A stretch of 64,000 nt of DNA from Boseongicola sp. SB0665_bin_10. Its GTDB lineage: Bacteria > Pseudomonadota > Alphaproteobacteria > Rhodobacterales > Rhodobacteraceae. The number at the start of each line of letters is the position of its first letter. Within the stretch, counting starts at the first letter, position 1. Under the pieces are notes generated by a model. It had not been told where the DNA came from. It ran no database searches and was given only the letters and a program-made list of their open reading frames with translations. Positions 1-8,071 of this stretch are shown piece by piece. The DNA is taken from contig VXSG01000050.1 of the NCBI GenBank assembly GCA_009838075.1, positions 44,978-108,977 of the forward strand. Direction: 5' to 3'. A program made the translations under genes and the position numbers.

Positions 1-147
1 CCCCAGCGCATCGGCGACGCTGCGCGCACGGTCCTCTCTTGCGTCGCAGACGACCTGCAAATGCGCGCCGGGCAGGTCCTCGGCCACGATCCGGGCGTGA
101 TCGCTTCCCATGACACCGGCTCCTATGACGGCGACGCGCACGCTCAT
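1..147 (-). CDS. Gfo/Idh/MocA-type oxidoreductase, N-terminal part only (runs off the left edge)
   Basis: The reverse strand reads 49 codons from ATG at 147 to the window edge. The start is a Rossmann beta-alpha-beta unit with the dinucleotide-binding motif GAGVMGSDHAR at about residues 9-19, followed by an acidic stretch (VVCDA) at the end of the second strand. This is the usual N-terminus of inositol-2-dehydrogenase-like (IolG/Gfo/Idh/MocA) NAD(P) sugar dehydrogenases. The gene lies 4 bp after the SDR stop and is probably the fourth gene of the iolD-iolE-SDR operon. The C-terminal domain that sets substrate choice is outside the window, so the substrate is unknown. Confidence 0.8.
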   Translation of the reverse strand, partial: MSVRVAVIGAGVMGSDHARIVAEDLPGAHLQVVCDAREDRARSVADALG

Positions 148-151
148 GTTC

Positions 152-967
152 CTACCCGGTCAGCTTCTCGGCCGGACCGGGAGCCTGGCCATCGTAGCCG
201 CCCCAGACCGATTGATCGAAGTGGATGACCGATCCCGTCATCATCCCGCTGTCGTCCGATGCCAGGAACAACACCGCTCGGGCGACCTCCTCAGGGTCGA
301 GAAGCCGTCCGAAGGGGAGACCGGCGTTCGCCTTGGCTTCCCAGTCAGGATCGCCCGACTCCTCGAGCTGCAGAGCCCGTTCGTGGTCCGACGCCATCCA
401 CCCGATGTCCAGCTGGTTCACTTGCACGCGGTTTCGCATGAGCGCGTAGCCGGCGCTTCGGGTCAGGGTGGAGAGTGCAGCCTTGGACGCGCAATACGGC
501 GCGATGAAGGGCTGTCCCGCCCGCGACGAGGTCGAGCCGATGTTGACGATCCGCCCTCCAGCGCCTTCGCGTTCCATGATCTTGACCGCATCCTGCATCA
601 GGAAGAACGGCGCACGGGCGTTGACGGCGAACATGGCGTCGAAGAGCTCGGGCGTGGTGTTCAGAAGGTTCCCGCGATCGGTCAGGCCGGCCGCGTTCAC
701 CAGGATGTCCACGCGCCCAAACCTTGCGTCTGCAGCAGGGATGATCGCCCGGACGTCCTCGATCTCTCCAAGATCCGCGGCAACCATCTCAACCGCCACT
801 CCGGTGTCGCTTGTGATGGCATCGGCCAGTTTCTGGCCTTTCTCCACCCCGCGCCCGACGATGACCATGCCTTCCGCCCCCGCCCTCGCGAAGAGACGCG
901 CGATCGCGGCGCCAAGTCCCTGGGTGCCACCGGTAATGACGGCGACCTTGTCGTCGATGCGGTTCAT
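152..967 (-). CDS. SDR-family NAD(P)-dependent oxidoreductase in the iolDE operon
   Basis: The protein has 271 residues, normal for a classical short-chain dehydrogenase. Visible motifs are the nucleotide-binding TGGTQGLG at about residues 12-19, NAAG at about residue 90, a catalytic Ser in the NIGSTSS segment and the YCASK catalytic Tyr/Lys pair. The C-terminal DPEEVARAVLFLASDDSGMMTGS segment is typical of glucose-dehydrogenase or acyl-carrier-reductase-like SDRs. Its ATG overlaps the iolE stop by 4 nt (ATGA), so translation is probably coupled. The context suggests oxidation or reduction of a cyclitol, inosose or derived sugar acid. The exact substrate cannot be read from the sequence. Confidence 0.85.
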   Translation of the reverse strand: MNRIDDKVAVITGGTQGLGAAIARLFARAGAEGMVIVGRGVEKGQKLADAITSDTGVAVEMVAADLGEIEDVRAIIPAADARFGRVDILVNAAGLTDRGNLLNTTPELFDAMFAVNARAPFFLMQDAVKIMEREGAGGRIVNIGSTSSRAGQPFIAPYCASKAALSTLTRSAGYALMRNRVQVNQLDIGWMASDHERALQLEESGDPDWEAKANAGLPFGRLLDPEEVARAVLFLASDDSGMMTGSVIHFDQSVWGGYDGQAPGPAEKLTG

Positions 968-1860
968 GCCACCACCTCGTAGCCTGCGGCCTTCAATGCC
1001 CGAAAGAGCTCCGTGCGGCCTTTCCTGGCCATCTCCAAGGGTGGATTGGCGACAGGGTCCTGCTCGGCCTCGATCACGAACCAGCCTTCATAGTCTCTTT
1101 CGGCAAGCGCCTTGGCAATGGCCTTGAAGTCCAGGGAGCCGTCGCCGGGCACCGTAAAGGCGCCTTTGACAACGGCGTCGAGAAAGGTCTCCTTCTCCCT
1201 GTCCAGGCCGTTCACCACGTCTGCGCGGATGTCCTTGGCATGCACATGGGCAATGCGCGCGTGATGGTTTTCTATCACGCGAAAGTTGTTGCCGCCGGCA
1301 AAGGCCATATGTCCCGTATCGAAGAGCAGTGGCACCGAGGAGTGCTTCATGAACAGGTCCAGTTCCTGTTCGGTTTCGACAGCGGCTGCCATGTGATGGT
1401 GGTAGGCCAGCGGCATGCCTTCCTTCGCGCACCAGTCCGCAAAGTCCGAAACCTTGCGCCCGTAGCTTGCCATTTCGTTTTCGTCCAGCTTCGGCTTTTG
1501 GGCCAGCGGCGTGTTTCGCTCCCCCTGAACCGAACGAGCCGTCTCGCCATAGACGATGCAGGGGGCGCTTGCCGCCTTGAAGAAGGCATGCTGTTCGGCG
1601 ATCCGGTCCTTCTCAACCTCGACGTCACCATCGAGCAGGACCCCCGAGAACCAGCCGCCACAGACCGAGATGCCGAATTTCTCGAGGATGGAGCCCAGCT
1701 CGGCCATGTTCATGGGAAACCGGCGGCCGGTTTCCATGCCCGTCAGACCTGCCTCGGATGCTTGGCGCAGGCATTCCTCGAGGCTGACGTCATCCGACAG
1801 TTCCGGGAGATCGTCGTTCCACCATGCGATGGGCGCGATGCCAAGTTTGGCTTCAAGCAT
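964..1860 (-). CDS. iolE: myo-inosose-2 dehydratase (IolE family)
   Basis: This 298-residue TIM-barrel protein matches the usual IolE length (about 297). IolE dehydrates 2-keto-myo-inositol to a diketone that IolD then hydrolyses. Sequence hallmarks are the N-terminal GIAPIAWWNDDLPEL segment and likely metal ligands in order: ETGRRFPMN near residue 38, YHHHM, FDTGHMAFAGGN, HVHAKDIR and VIEAEQD. I chose the start at MLEAKLGIAP because the family N-terminus begins there; the open frame upstream is antisense-like padding inside iolD. It lies 5 bp downstream of iolD and overlaps the following SDR by 4 nt. A related sugar-phosphate isomerase or epimerase is the main alternative. Confidence 0.88.
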   Translation of the reverse strand: MLEAKLGIAPIAWWNDDLPELSDDVSLEECLRQASEAGLTGMETGRRFPMNMAELGSILEKFGISVCGGWFSGVLLDGDVEVEKDRIAEQHAFFKAASAPCIVYGETARSVQGERNTPLAQKPKLDENEMASYGRKVSDFADWCAKEGMPLAYHHHMAAAVETEQELDLFMKHSSVPLLFDTGHMAFAGGNNFRVIENHHARIAHVHAKDIRADVVNGLDREKETFLDAVVKGAFTVPGDGSLDFKAIAKALAERDYEGWFVIEAEQDPVANPPLEMARKGRTELFRALKAAGYEVVA

Positions 1861-1865
1861 GCGGC

Positions 1866-3725
1866 CTAGACTCCAAGCCTTTGTCTCTTGCGGAATTCCT
1901 CTTGGCCGGCGCGTGCCGCTTGCACGCCTTCGCGGGGCGAAACTTCCGGCACGCCCACATACCAATCGGCCCCGCCAGGGGTCCACGCGCCGGCGTCGGA
2001 TGCAATGCTCAGGACAGTTGTGGCGTCCGTGGCCTTCGCCCATTCCATCGCGGACTCCAGATCGGCCAGGCTCTCGCAGTGTCGGGCGTGAGCTCCCATT
2101 GACTCCGCGTGCCTGGCGAAGTCGACATGGCGGGGACTGGACCGGTCCACGACGCGGCAGTCCGTCAGCAGGTTGTTGAAGCCCGCACCGCCCATGCCGG
2201 TCTGCAGCCGGTTGATGACGCCGAAGCCGCCATTGTCGCAGACGACGACGATCATCTTGTGCCCCGTCAGGACCGAAGAGTGGATGTCGGAGTTCATCAT
2301 CATGTACGACCCATCGCCCACCATCACGATCGGCGTTCCGTTGCCGCCCATGGCCATGGCGTGGCCCCAACCGCCGGCGATCTCGTAGCCCATGCAGGAA
2401 TAGCCAAACTCGCAGTCAAAGGTATGCGGAGACTTGCAACGCCAATTCTTGATCGTCTCTCCCGGCAGGCCGCCTGCAGCGGTGACCATCACGTCCTCGG
2501 GACCTGCCATCCTGTTCACGACGCCCACGATCTGGGCATAGCTGGGCACCTCCTGATTGGTCGGTGCCTGGCCCTTGTCGAGGAGCCTGTTCCAGGCCGC
2601 ATACAGCTTCTGCGCTGTCACCAGTCTTTCTGCAGGGGCCTTGTAGTCCCCAAGCGCCGCATCGATGTCATTTACCGATTCAAGCGCGTCGCCTACGACA
2701 GGACAGGCGCGGTGTTTCACCGCGTCGAAGCGCGCGGCATTGATGTTGATGAACTGCGCGTCCATGGGGAAGGTCGTCCAGGAACCGGTCGTGAAGTCCT
2801 GCATCCGCGTGCCGATCGCGATGACGACGTCGGCGGTCTCCGCGAGCTCCCGCGCCGCTTCGGTGCCCTCGATGCCCATCGGGCCGACATAGACGGGGTC
2901 ATCGTGCACGACCGCGCCCTTGCCGGCGATCGTCTCGGCCATTGGGATGCCTCGCCTTGCGGCAAATGAGGCGACGGCCCTTTCGGCACCAGAATACCGC
3001 ACGCCTCCGCCGGAGATGATGAGCGGGTTTCTGGCGGACCTCAGCACGTCAGCCGCTGCAGCGACTTGATCGCGCGAGGGGCGCGGGCGTGGGATGGACC
3101 ATGTGGTCTCGGCAAAGAACTCTTCGGGGTAGCCGTACGCAATTTCCTGGATGTCCTGCGGCAGGCCGATGAATGCCGGGCCGCAGTCCGCCGGGTCCAG
3201 CATCGTGGCAATTGCCTGTGGCAGCGACTGAATGACCTGGGCCGGATGCGTCACCCGGTCCCAAAAGCGCGACACGGCGCGGAAACTGTCGTTCACCGTC
3301 GTGCTAGGCGAACCGAAGTGCTCGACCTGCTGCAACACCGGGTCGGGCAAGCGGTTGGTGAACGTGTCACCGCTGAGCAGGAGCACGGGGAGGCGGTTGG
3401 CATGGGCAACGCCGGCAGCGGTCACCATGTTCGTGGCGCCCGGACCGACGGAAGACGTTGCCACCATGATCTGGCGGCGCTTCTTCGATTTGGCGTAGGC
3501 GATTGCAGCCAAAGCCATGGACTGCTCGTTCTGGCCGCGCCAAGTGGGCAATTTGTCCTGTACACGTTCCAGGGCTTCGGCGAGACAGGTCACGTTGCCG
3601 TGGCCAAAGATCCCGAAGACCCCCGCAAACAGGGGAACGCGCTCTTCGTCGATCTCGGTGAACTGGTTGCACAGATAGCGCACAACCGCTTGAGCCATCG
3701 TCAAGCGCACGGTCCTTGCCGCCAT
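1866..3725 (-). CDS. iolD: 3D-(3,5/4)-trihydroxycyclohexane-1,2-dione acylhydrolase (IolD), copy 1
   Basis: The protein has 619 residues, as expected for the ThDP-dependent IolD that opens the cyclohexanedione ring to 5-deoxy-glucuronate. It shows the IolD N-terminus (TMAQAVVRYLCNQF), the GVFGIFGHGNVTCLAEAL segment and the EHFGSP/NDSFRAVSRFWDR segment. The ThDP/Mg motif is GDGSYMMMNSDIHSSV, followed by the conserved DNGGFGVINRLQ. The start at 3725 follows a GGGAGG Shine-Dalgarno. A second IolD (53763-55625) occurs in this window; the two are clearly homologous but differ in many positions. It is divergent from an IolG-like gene at 3831, and the operators probably lie between them. No iolB or iolC accompanies this copy. 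Confidence 0.93.
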   Translation of the reverse strand: MAARTVRLTMAQAVVRYLCNQFTEIDEERVPLFAGVFGIFGHGNVTCLAEALERVQDKLPTWRGQNEQSMALAAIAYAKSKKRRQIMVATSSVGPGATNMVTAAGVAHANRLPVLLLSGDTFTNRLPDPVLQQVEHFGSPSTTVNDSFRAVSRFWDRVTHPAQVIQSLPQAIATMLDPADCGPAFIGLPQDIQEIAYGYPEEFFAETTWSIPRPRPSRDQVAAAADVLRSARNPLIISGGGVRYSGAERAVASFAARRGIPMAETIAGKGAVVHDDPVYVGPMGIEGTEAARELAETADVVIAIGTRMQDFTTGSWTTFPMDAQFININAARFDAVKHRACPVVGDALESVNDIDAALGDYKAPAERLVTAQKLYAAWNRLLDKGQAPTNQEVPSYAQIVGVVNRMAGPEDVMVTAAGGLPGETIKNWRCKSPHTFDCEFGYSCMGYEIAGGWGHAMAMGGNGTPIVMVGDGSYMMMNSDIHSSVLTGHKMIVVVCDNGGFGVINRLQTGMGGAGFNNLLTDCRVVDRSSPRHVDFARHAESMGAHARHCESLADLESAMEWAKATDATTVLSIASDAGAWTPGGADWYVGVPEVSPREGVQAARAGQEEFRKRQRLGV

Positions 3726-3830
3726 TCCCCATTCCTCCCAAGGTGTCTTTGCCAAGCACCCCTTGAATTGATTGTTGACAATGCAAGCATTTTGCAACGA
3801 GCATTGCAACAGTAATCTCGGGAGGAACAG
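3726..3830. promoter_or_regulatory. iolD/iolG-like divergent promoter with TTGCAA operator candidates
   Basis: This 105-bp gap separates divergent iolD and the Gfo/Idh gene. It contains the inverted repeat TGCAA-gcatt-TTGCA at 3782-3796 and two TTGCAAC copies at 3792-3798 and 3804-3810. The hexamer TTGCAA is its own reverse complement. The same hexamer occurs twice in the equivalent divergent gap at 55626-55726, which suggests one regulator for both. A GGAGG Shine-Dalgarno precedes the TTG start at 3831. The nearby RpiR protein or an unlinked LacI-type protein could be the regulator. Confidence 0.6.
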
Positions 3831-4838
3831 TTGGCAAGAATCTCGGTGCTCGGGTGTGGCCGCATCGGTCGCATGCATGCAGACAACATAGCGGCCCATC
3901 CCCGGGCGGAACTTGCGGGCGTCTTTGACGTCCATGCACCGTCTGCCGAAGAGGTTGCTGCAAGACACAACGTCGAGAATTTCGCCACGGCTGACGAGGC
4001 GATCACCTCGGACAAGGTCGATGGAGTCCTGATCGCGACTCCTACGGCGACGCATGTCGAGTTTCTCGAGGCTTCCGTGAATGCGGGCAAGCCGGTGCTT
4101 TGCGAGAAGCCGATCGACCTTTCGCTGGCGCGCGTGGATGCATTGAAGGAGCGGATCTCGGGGACGGACGTGCCCATCATGCTGGGCTTTGTACGCCGTT
4201 TCGATCCGGGCCATTCGGCCGCCCGGCAGGCCGCCGCATGCGGTGAGATCGGCGAGCTCCATCAGGTGATCATCACGTCCCGTGATCCGGGCATGGCGCC
4301 GGACGGCTACATCGAGACTTCAGGCGGCATCTTCCGCGACATGACCATCCACGACCTGGACCTGGCCCGCTTCATGCTGGGGGAGGAAATTGCCGAGGTG
4401 TTCGCCACAGGGTCGCGACTGGTGGCTCCCGGACTCATGAAGAGATGCGATGACTTTGACACCGTCGTTGTCACGCTCGTCACCGACAGCGGCAAGCAGG
4501 CCGTCATCACCAATTCACGCGAAGCCGTCTACGGCTATGACCAACGTGTTGAACTCTTTGGTTCAAGAGGCATGGTGATTTCCGAGAATCGTCGCGAAAA
4601 CCTGGTGACCAGGCACGTGGCCGGGTCCACCAATGTTGCGGCTCCGCTCCAGCACTTCTTCATCGAGCGCTACGGCGAGGCCTTCGACGCGGAGATCGGC
4701 CATTTCGTCGAGTCCATCGAGAGCGGCGCGCCTGCCCCCGTTGGCTTCGAGGATGGGCGCCTTGCGCTTCTCCTGGCGGAGGCCTGCTTCAGGTCCGTCG
4801 CGGAAGGCCGGACGATCAAGACCAGCGAGATTGGATAG
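3831..4838 (+). CDS. iolG: Inositol 2-dehydrogenase-like Gfo/Idh/MocA oxidoreductase (IolG-like)
   Basis: This 335-residue protein has the length and layout of IolG, which oxidises myo-inositol (or an isomer) to the 2-keto compound with NAD. Visible features are the Rossmann motif GCGRIGRMHADNI at about residues 8-20 and the CEKPIDL (EKP) signature near residue 93. The HDLDLARFMLGEEI segment carries the family Asp/His residues. It starts at TTG (3831) after GGAGG; no in-frame ATG fits the Rossmann start. It is the first gene of a plus-strand operon and sits divergent from iolD. The gap to the aldehyde dehydrogenase is 3 bp. The exact cyclitol substrate is inferred from context only. Confidence 0.85.
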   Translation: MARISVLGCGRIGRMHADNIAAHPRAELAGVFDVHAPSAEEVAARHNVENFATADEAITSDKVDGVLIATPTATHVEFLEASVNAGKPVLCEKPIDLSLARVDALKERISGTDVPIMLGFVRRFDPGHSAARQAAACGEIGELHQVIITSRDPGMAPDGYIETSGGIFRDMTIHDLDLARFMLGEEIAEVFATGSRLVAPGLMKRCDDFDTVVVTLVTDSGKQAVITNSREAVYGYDQRVELFGSRGMVISENRRENLVTRHVAGSTNVAAPLQHFFIERYGEAFDAEIGHFVESIESGAPAPVGFEDGRLALLLAEACFRSVAEGRTIKTSEIG

Positions 4839-4841
4839 CGC

Positions 4842-6272
4842 ATGTACGAAGATTTCGGTCTCTTCATCGGCGGCGCGTGGGTCAAGGGCGCGAATTCGTC
4901 AGAGGTGTTCTCGCCCGTCACCGAAAGGTCTTTGGGTGCTGTCAGCGTCGCGGCGCCCGAAGATGCCCGTGCCGCGATCGATGCGGCGGCAGACGCACTC
5001 GCGCCCCTGCTTGCCTTGGGAGGATTTGGCCGTGCCGACGCGCTGCACGGGGCCGCGGACGAAATGGTGCGCAGGTCGGATGAAGCGGCCATCATGATCT
5101 CGACCGAGACCGGCAAGCCGCTCGCCCAGTCAGGCCGCGAGTGGGGCCTCGCCTGTGACCAGTTCCGATGGTACGCCGAAGAGGCGCGCCGCATATACGG
5201 CCGGACGGTTGGAAGCCGCGTGCCTGGCGGACGCTTCGAGATCAGTCGCGAGCCTGTCGGGGTCGTGGGAGCCTTCACCGCCTGGAATTTCCCCGCAGCT
5301 CTTCCCGCGCGCAAGTTGGCCCCCGCACTTGCAGCCGGATGTCCTGTCATCTTGCGCCCGTCCTCCCAGACCCCGGGCGCAGCGATCATCCTTGCAGACT
5401 GCTTGCGCGCCGGGGGCCTTCCCGACGGCGCCGTCAATCTTGTGATCGGGGTCACCAGCGACACCTACCTGCCGATCATGGCTGATCCGCGAGTCCGGAA
5501 GGTCTCGCTCACCGGGTCCACCAAAGTGGGGCAGCAGATGATCCGGGATGCTGCGGATACGGTCAAGAAGGTGTCCATGGAACTGGGCGGAAATGCGCCG
5601 CTGATCGTCTTTGACGATGCCGATCTCGACATGGCGCTCGACGTGAGCGTTCCGGCGAAATATGCCAATTGCGGACAGGTCTGCGTTGCACCGGATCGGT
5701 TCTTTGTCCATGAGAGCCTCCATGACCGCTTTGTCGAAGGCTTCGTGGAGCGCGCCAGCAAGATCAAGCTCGGCGACGGCCTTGATCCGGAAACCGGGAT
5801 GGGGCCGCTGATCAAGGCCGGCAGCCTGGAATCCGTGGACGGCATCGTGCAGTCCGCAGTCGCGGATGGCGCAACGCTCGCCCTGGGGGGCAAGCGTGCG
5901 GCCGGTTTCAACGAAGGCCATTTCTACGAGCCGACTGTCCTGACCGGCGCAACCGACGGGATGGCAGTCTTTGCGGAGGAGAACTTCGGGCCGGTTGCCG
6001 CGATCACTTCCTTTGCGGAGGAAGAGGAAGCGCTTCAACGCGCGAACGGTTCGACCATGGGCCTTTCGGCCTACGCATTCACGTCCTCGCCTGATCGGGC
6101 GCGCCGCGCAGTCGCAACGCTGAAGTCCGGCATGGTGGGAATCAACAGCTTCGCCCTTGCAGCCGCCGAGGCGCCGTTTGGCGGCACGAACTACTCGGGC
6201 TTGGGCCGTGAGGGCGGCAGCGAGGGGATTGACGACTATCTCGAGACAAAGCTTGCGCAGATCGTGTTCTGA
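4842..6272 (+). CDS. NAD(P)-dependent aldehyde dehydrogenase (semialdehyde dehydrogenase type)
   Basis: The protein has 476 residues, typical of the succinate-semialdehyde/ALDH superfamily. The general base Glu247 lies in MELGGNAP, the catalytic Cys281 in NCGQVC, and Asn149 in the AWNF motif. The cofactor-site segment reads ILRPSSQTP, with Arg where many relatives have Lys. This is not the CoA-acylating methylmalonate-semialdehyde dehydrogenase IolA, which has a different length and signature. It lies between the IolG-like gene and an HpaI-type aldolase, so a likely job is oxidising the aldehyde released by the aldolase. That role is an inference. Confidence 0.85.
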   Translation: MYEDFGLFIGGAWVKGANSSEVFSPVTERSLGAVSVAAPEDARAAIDAAADALAPLLALGGFGRADALHGAADEMVRRSDEAAIMISTETGKPLAQSGREWGLACDQFRWYAEEARRIYGRTVGSRVPGGRFEISREPVGVVGAFTAWNFPAALPARKLAPALAAGCPVILRPSSQTPGAAIILADCLRAGGLPDGAVNLVIGVTSDTYLPIMADPRVRKVSLTGSTKVGQQMIRDAADTVKKVSMELGGNAPLIVFDDADLDMALDVSVPAKYANCGQVCVAPDRFFVHESLHDRFVEGFVERASKIKLGDGLDPETGMGPLIKAGSLESVDGIVQSAVADGATLALGGKRAAGFNEGHFYEPTVLTGATDGMAVFAEENFGPVAAITSFAEEEEALQRANGSTMGLSAYAFTSSPDRARRAVATLKSGMVGINSFALAAAEAPFGGTNYSGLGREGGSEGIDDYLETKLAQIVF

Positions 6273-6281
6273 GGTGCGGGG

Positions 6282-7091
6282 ATGACGGTCAACCCAGTCA
6301 AGAAGCTCTGGGCCGAGGGTCGGCCGGTGCTCCATGGCTGGCTGTCGATCGGCAGCCCGTTCACGGCGGAAATCATGGCGGCGCAGGGCTATGACGCGAT
6401 TTCCATCGACCTCCAGCATGGCGCCCTGAATCATTCCGTCGCTCTCCCGATGATGCAGGCGATGCGCGCCTCCGGCGTCTCGATCGGGGTGCGCGTGCCT
6501 TGGCTTGACCCGGCGATCATCATGAAGGCGCTGGACGCCGGCGCGCTGAACATAATCTGCCCGATGATCAACACTGCCGCGCAGGCCGCAGAGTTCGTCA
6601 GCTACCTGCGCTATCCGCCACTCGGTCAACGCAGCTTCGGTCCCACGCGGGCGAGTTTCGCCATGCCGGGATACGGGCCGGCGATGAACGACGAAGTGGT
6701 CGCGCTCGCGATGATCGAGACGGCGGAGGGAATGGCGAACATCGAAGAGATCGCGGCGACATCCGGCCTGGACGGGCTCTATGTTGGCCCGGCCGATCTT
6801 GCGCTTGGAACGCAGGAGGGACGCCTGGCCCCGGGGTTTGATCGCGAAGAGCCGGAAATGGTTGCAATGATCCAGCGCATCGCAGGAGTCTGCGCGGACA
6901 ACGGGATCAAGGCCTGCCTGCACTGCGGCACGCCGGAATATGCGGCAAAGGCCGCTGGCTGGGGATTTCACCTGATGACCGTGTCGGGAGACAGCCGACT
7001 TCTCGCGGCCGCTGCCGCTGCCAGCGTGAACCGCTTTCGCGAGCTGACGGGTGCGGGAACGGGAAACTCCGACCTGGCTGGGGGCCGCTGA
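6282..7091 (+). CDS. HpcH/HpaI-family class II (metal-dependent) pyruvate aldolase
   Basis: This 269-residue protein belongs to the HpcH/HpaI family, which cleaves 2-keto-3-deoxy acids or related hydroxy-ketoacids to pyruvate (or hydroxypyruvate) plus an aldehyde. Recognisable blocks are GWLSIGSPFTAEIMAAQGYDA, IDLQHGALNH with the catalytic-type His, VRVPW with the substrate Arg, and the metal-ligand Glu in MIETAEGMAN followed by GLYVGPADLAL. Canonical inositol operons use phosphorylated intermediates and IolJ, so an HpaI enzyme here is unusual. Its stop overlaps the next start by 1 nt (TGATG). Confidence 0.85.
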   Translation: MTVNPVKKLWAEGRPVLHGWLSIGSPFTAEIMAAQGYDAISIDLQHGALNHSVALPMMQAMRASGVSIGVRVPWLDPAIIMKALDAGALNIICPMINTAAQAAEFVSYLRYPPLGQRSFGPTRASFAMPGYGPAMNDEVVALAMIETAEGMANIEEIAATSGLDGLYVGPADLALGTQEGRLAPGFDREEPEMVAMIQRIAGVCADNGIKACLHCGTPEYAAKAAGWGFHLMTVSGDSRLLAAAAAASVNRFRELTGAGTGNSDLAGGR

Positions 7092-8071
7092 TGTCCCATG
7101 TTCTCGTTGCAGGGCCGCTCCATGCCTCCGGCCGCACCCTTTTGGATGCGGCGCAAGGCGTTACGGTGACGTACATTCAGGAGACGTCGGAGGAAAGCCT
7201 CGCGGCGCATGTCGCGAATGCGGACGCGGTCCTGCTGCGCACGCAGCCCATGACCGAACCGACGGTGGCTCGGGCAAAGAGGCTCAAGATAGTTTCGCGG
7301 CACGGTGTCGGCTATGATGCGGTCGACGTCGAAGCGCTCAATTGCAGGGGCATAGCGCTCTCGGTCTGCGGAGACGTGAATTCCGCTGCGGTTGCCGAGC
7401 ATGCGTCCATGATGATCCTTGCCGCGAGCAAGCGCGCTCTTCGCGCCGATGCCTCGGTGCGTCGCGGCCACTGGGAGTGGCGCAACCGGCTGGAGGCACA
7501 GGATGTGCGGGGACTGAACCTGCTGCTTGTCGGGTATGGCCGGATCGGACGCCAAACGGCGTCAATGATGCTTGGATTCGGCATGCAGATTCAAGCATTT
7601 GACCCGTACTTGCTGAGCAGCGGCTGGCCAAGGGATGGCGTCACGCCAGTCCGGAGCCTGGAAGAGGGTCTCGCCTGGGCCGACGTGATCTCGTTGAGCT
7701 TGCCGCATACGGGCAAGCCGTTGATTGGTTCAGCGGAGATCGCCGAGATGCGCGAGGGTGTAGTGCTGGTCAATACCGCGCGTGGCGGAGTCATTGACGA
7801 AAGCGCCTTGATATCCGCTTTGAAGTCGGGAAAGGTCGGGGCGGCAGGCTTGGACGTCTTCGAAACAGAACCCGTCCTTTCCGACCACCCCTTGGTCGGG
7901 TTCGACCAAGTCATCCTGTCGCCCCACATCGCCGGATTGACCCATGGCGCCGCGGAGCGCATGGCAGTCTCGTCGGCCGAAAACATTCTCGACTTCCTTG
8001 CGGGCAAGATCGACTGGGACTTGGTCGTGAACAGGGAACAAGTCAATGGCGCACTCCAGGACCAGGCATAG
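7091..8071 (+). CDS. D-2-hydroxyacid dehydrogenase (hydroxypyruvate/phosphoglycerate dehydrogenase-like)
   Basis: The protein has 326 residues, typical for the family. The NAD-binding motif is VGYGRIGRQTA near residue 150. Catalytic features follow in family order: VNTARGGVIDESAL (Arg), a Glu in FETEPV and a His in LSPHIAGLTH. It reduces 2-keto acids such as hydroxypyruvate to D-hydroxy acids, or acts in reverse. Directly downstream of an HpaI aldolase, it may recycle the keto-acid product. It overlaps the next gene by 26 bp. I cannot choose between glyoxylate, hydroxypyruvate and other substrates from sequence alone. Confidence 0.86.
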   Translation: MSHVLVAGPLHASGRTLLDAAQGVTVTYIQETSEESLAAHVANADAVLLRTQPMTEPTVARAKRLKIVSRHGVGYDAVDVEALNCRGIALSVCGDVNSAAVAEHASMMILAASKRALRADASVRRGHWEWRNRLEAQDVRGLNLLLVGYGRIGRQTASMMLGFGMQIQAFDPYLLSSGWPRDGVTPVRSLEEGLAWADVISLSLPHTGKPLIGSAEIAEMREGVVLVNTARGGVIDESALISALKSGKVGAAGLDVFETEPVLSDHPLVGFDQVILSPHIAGLTHGAAERMAVSSAENILDFLAGKIDWDLVVNREQVNGALQDQA

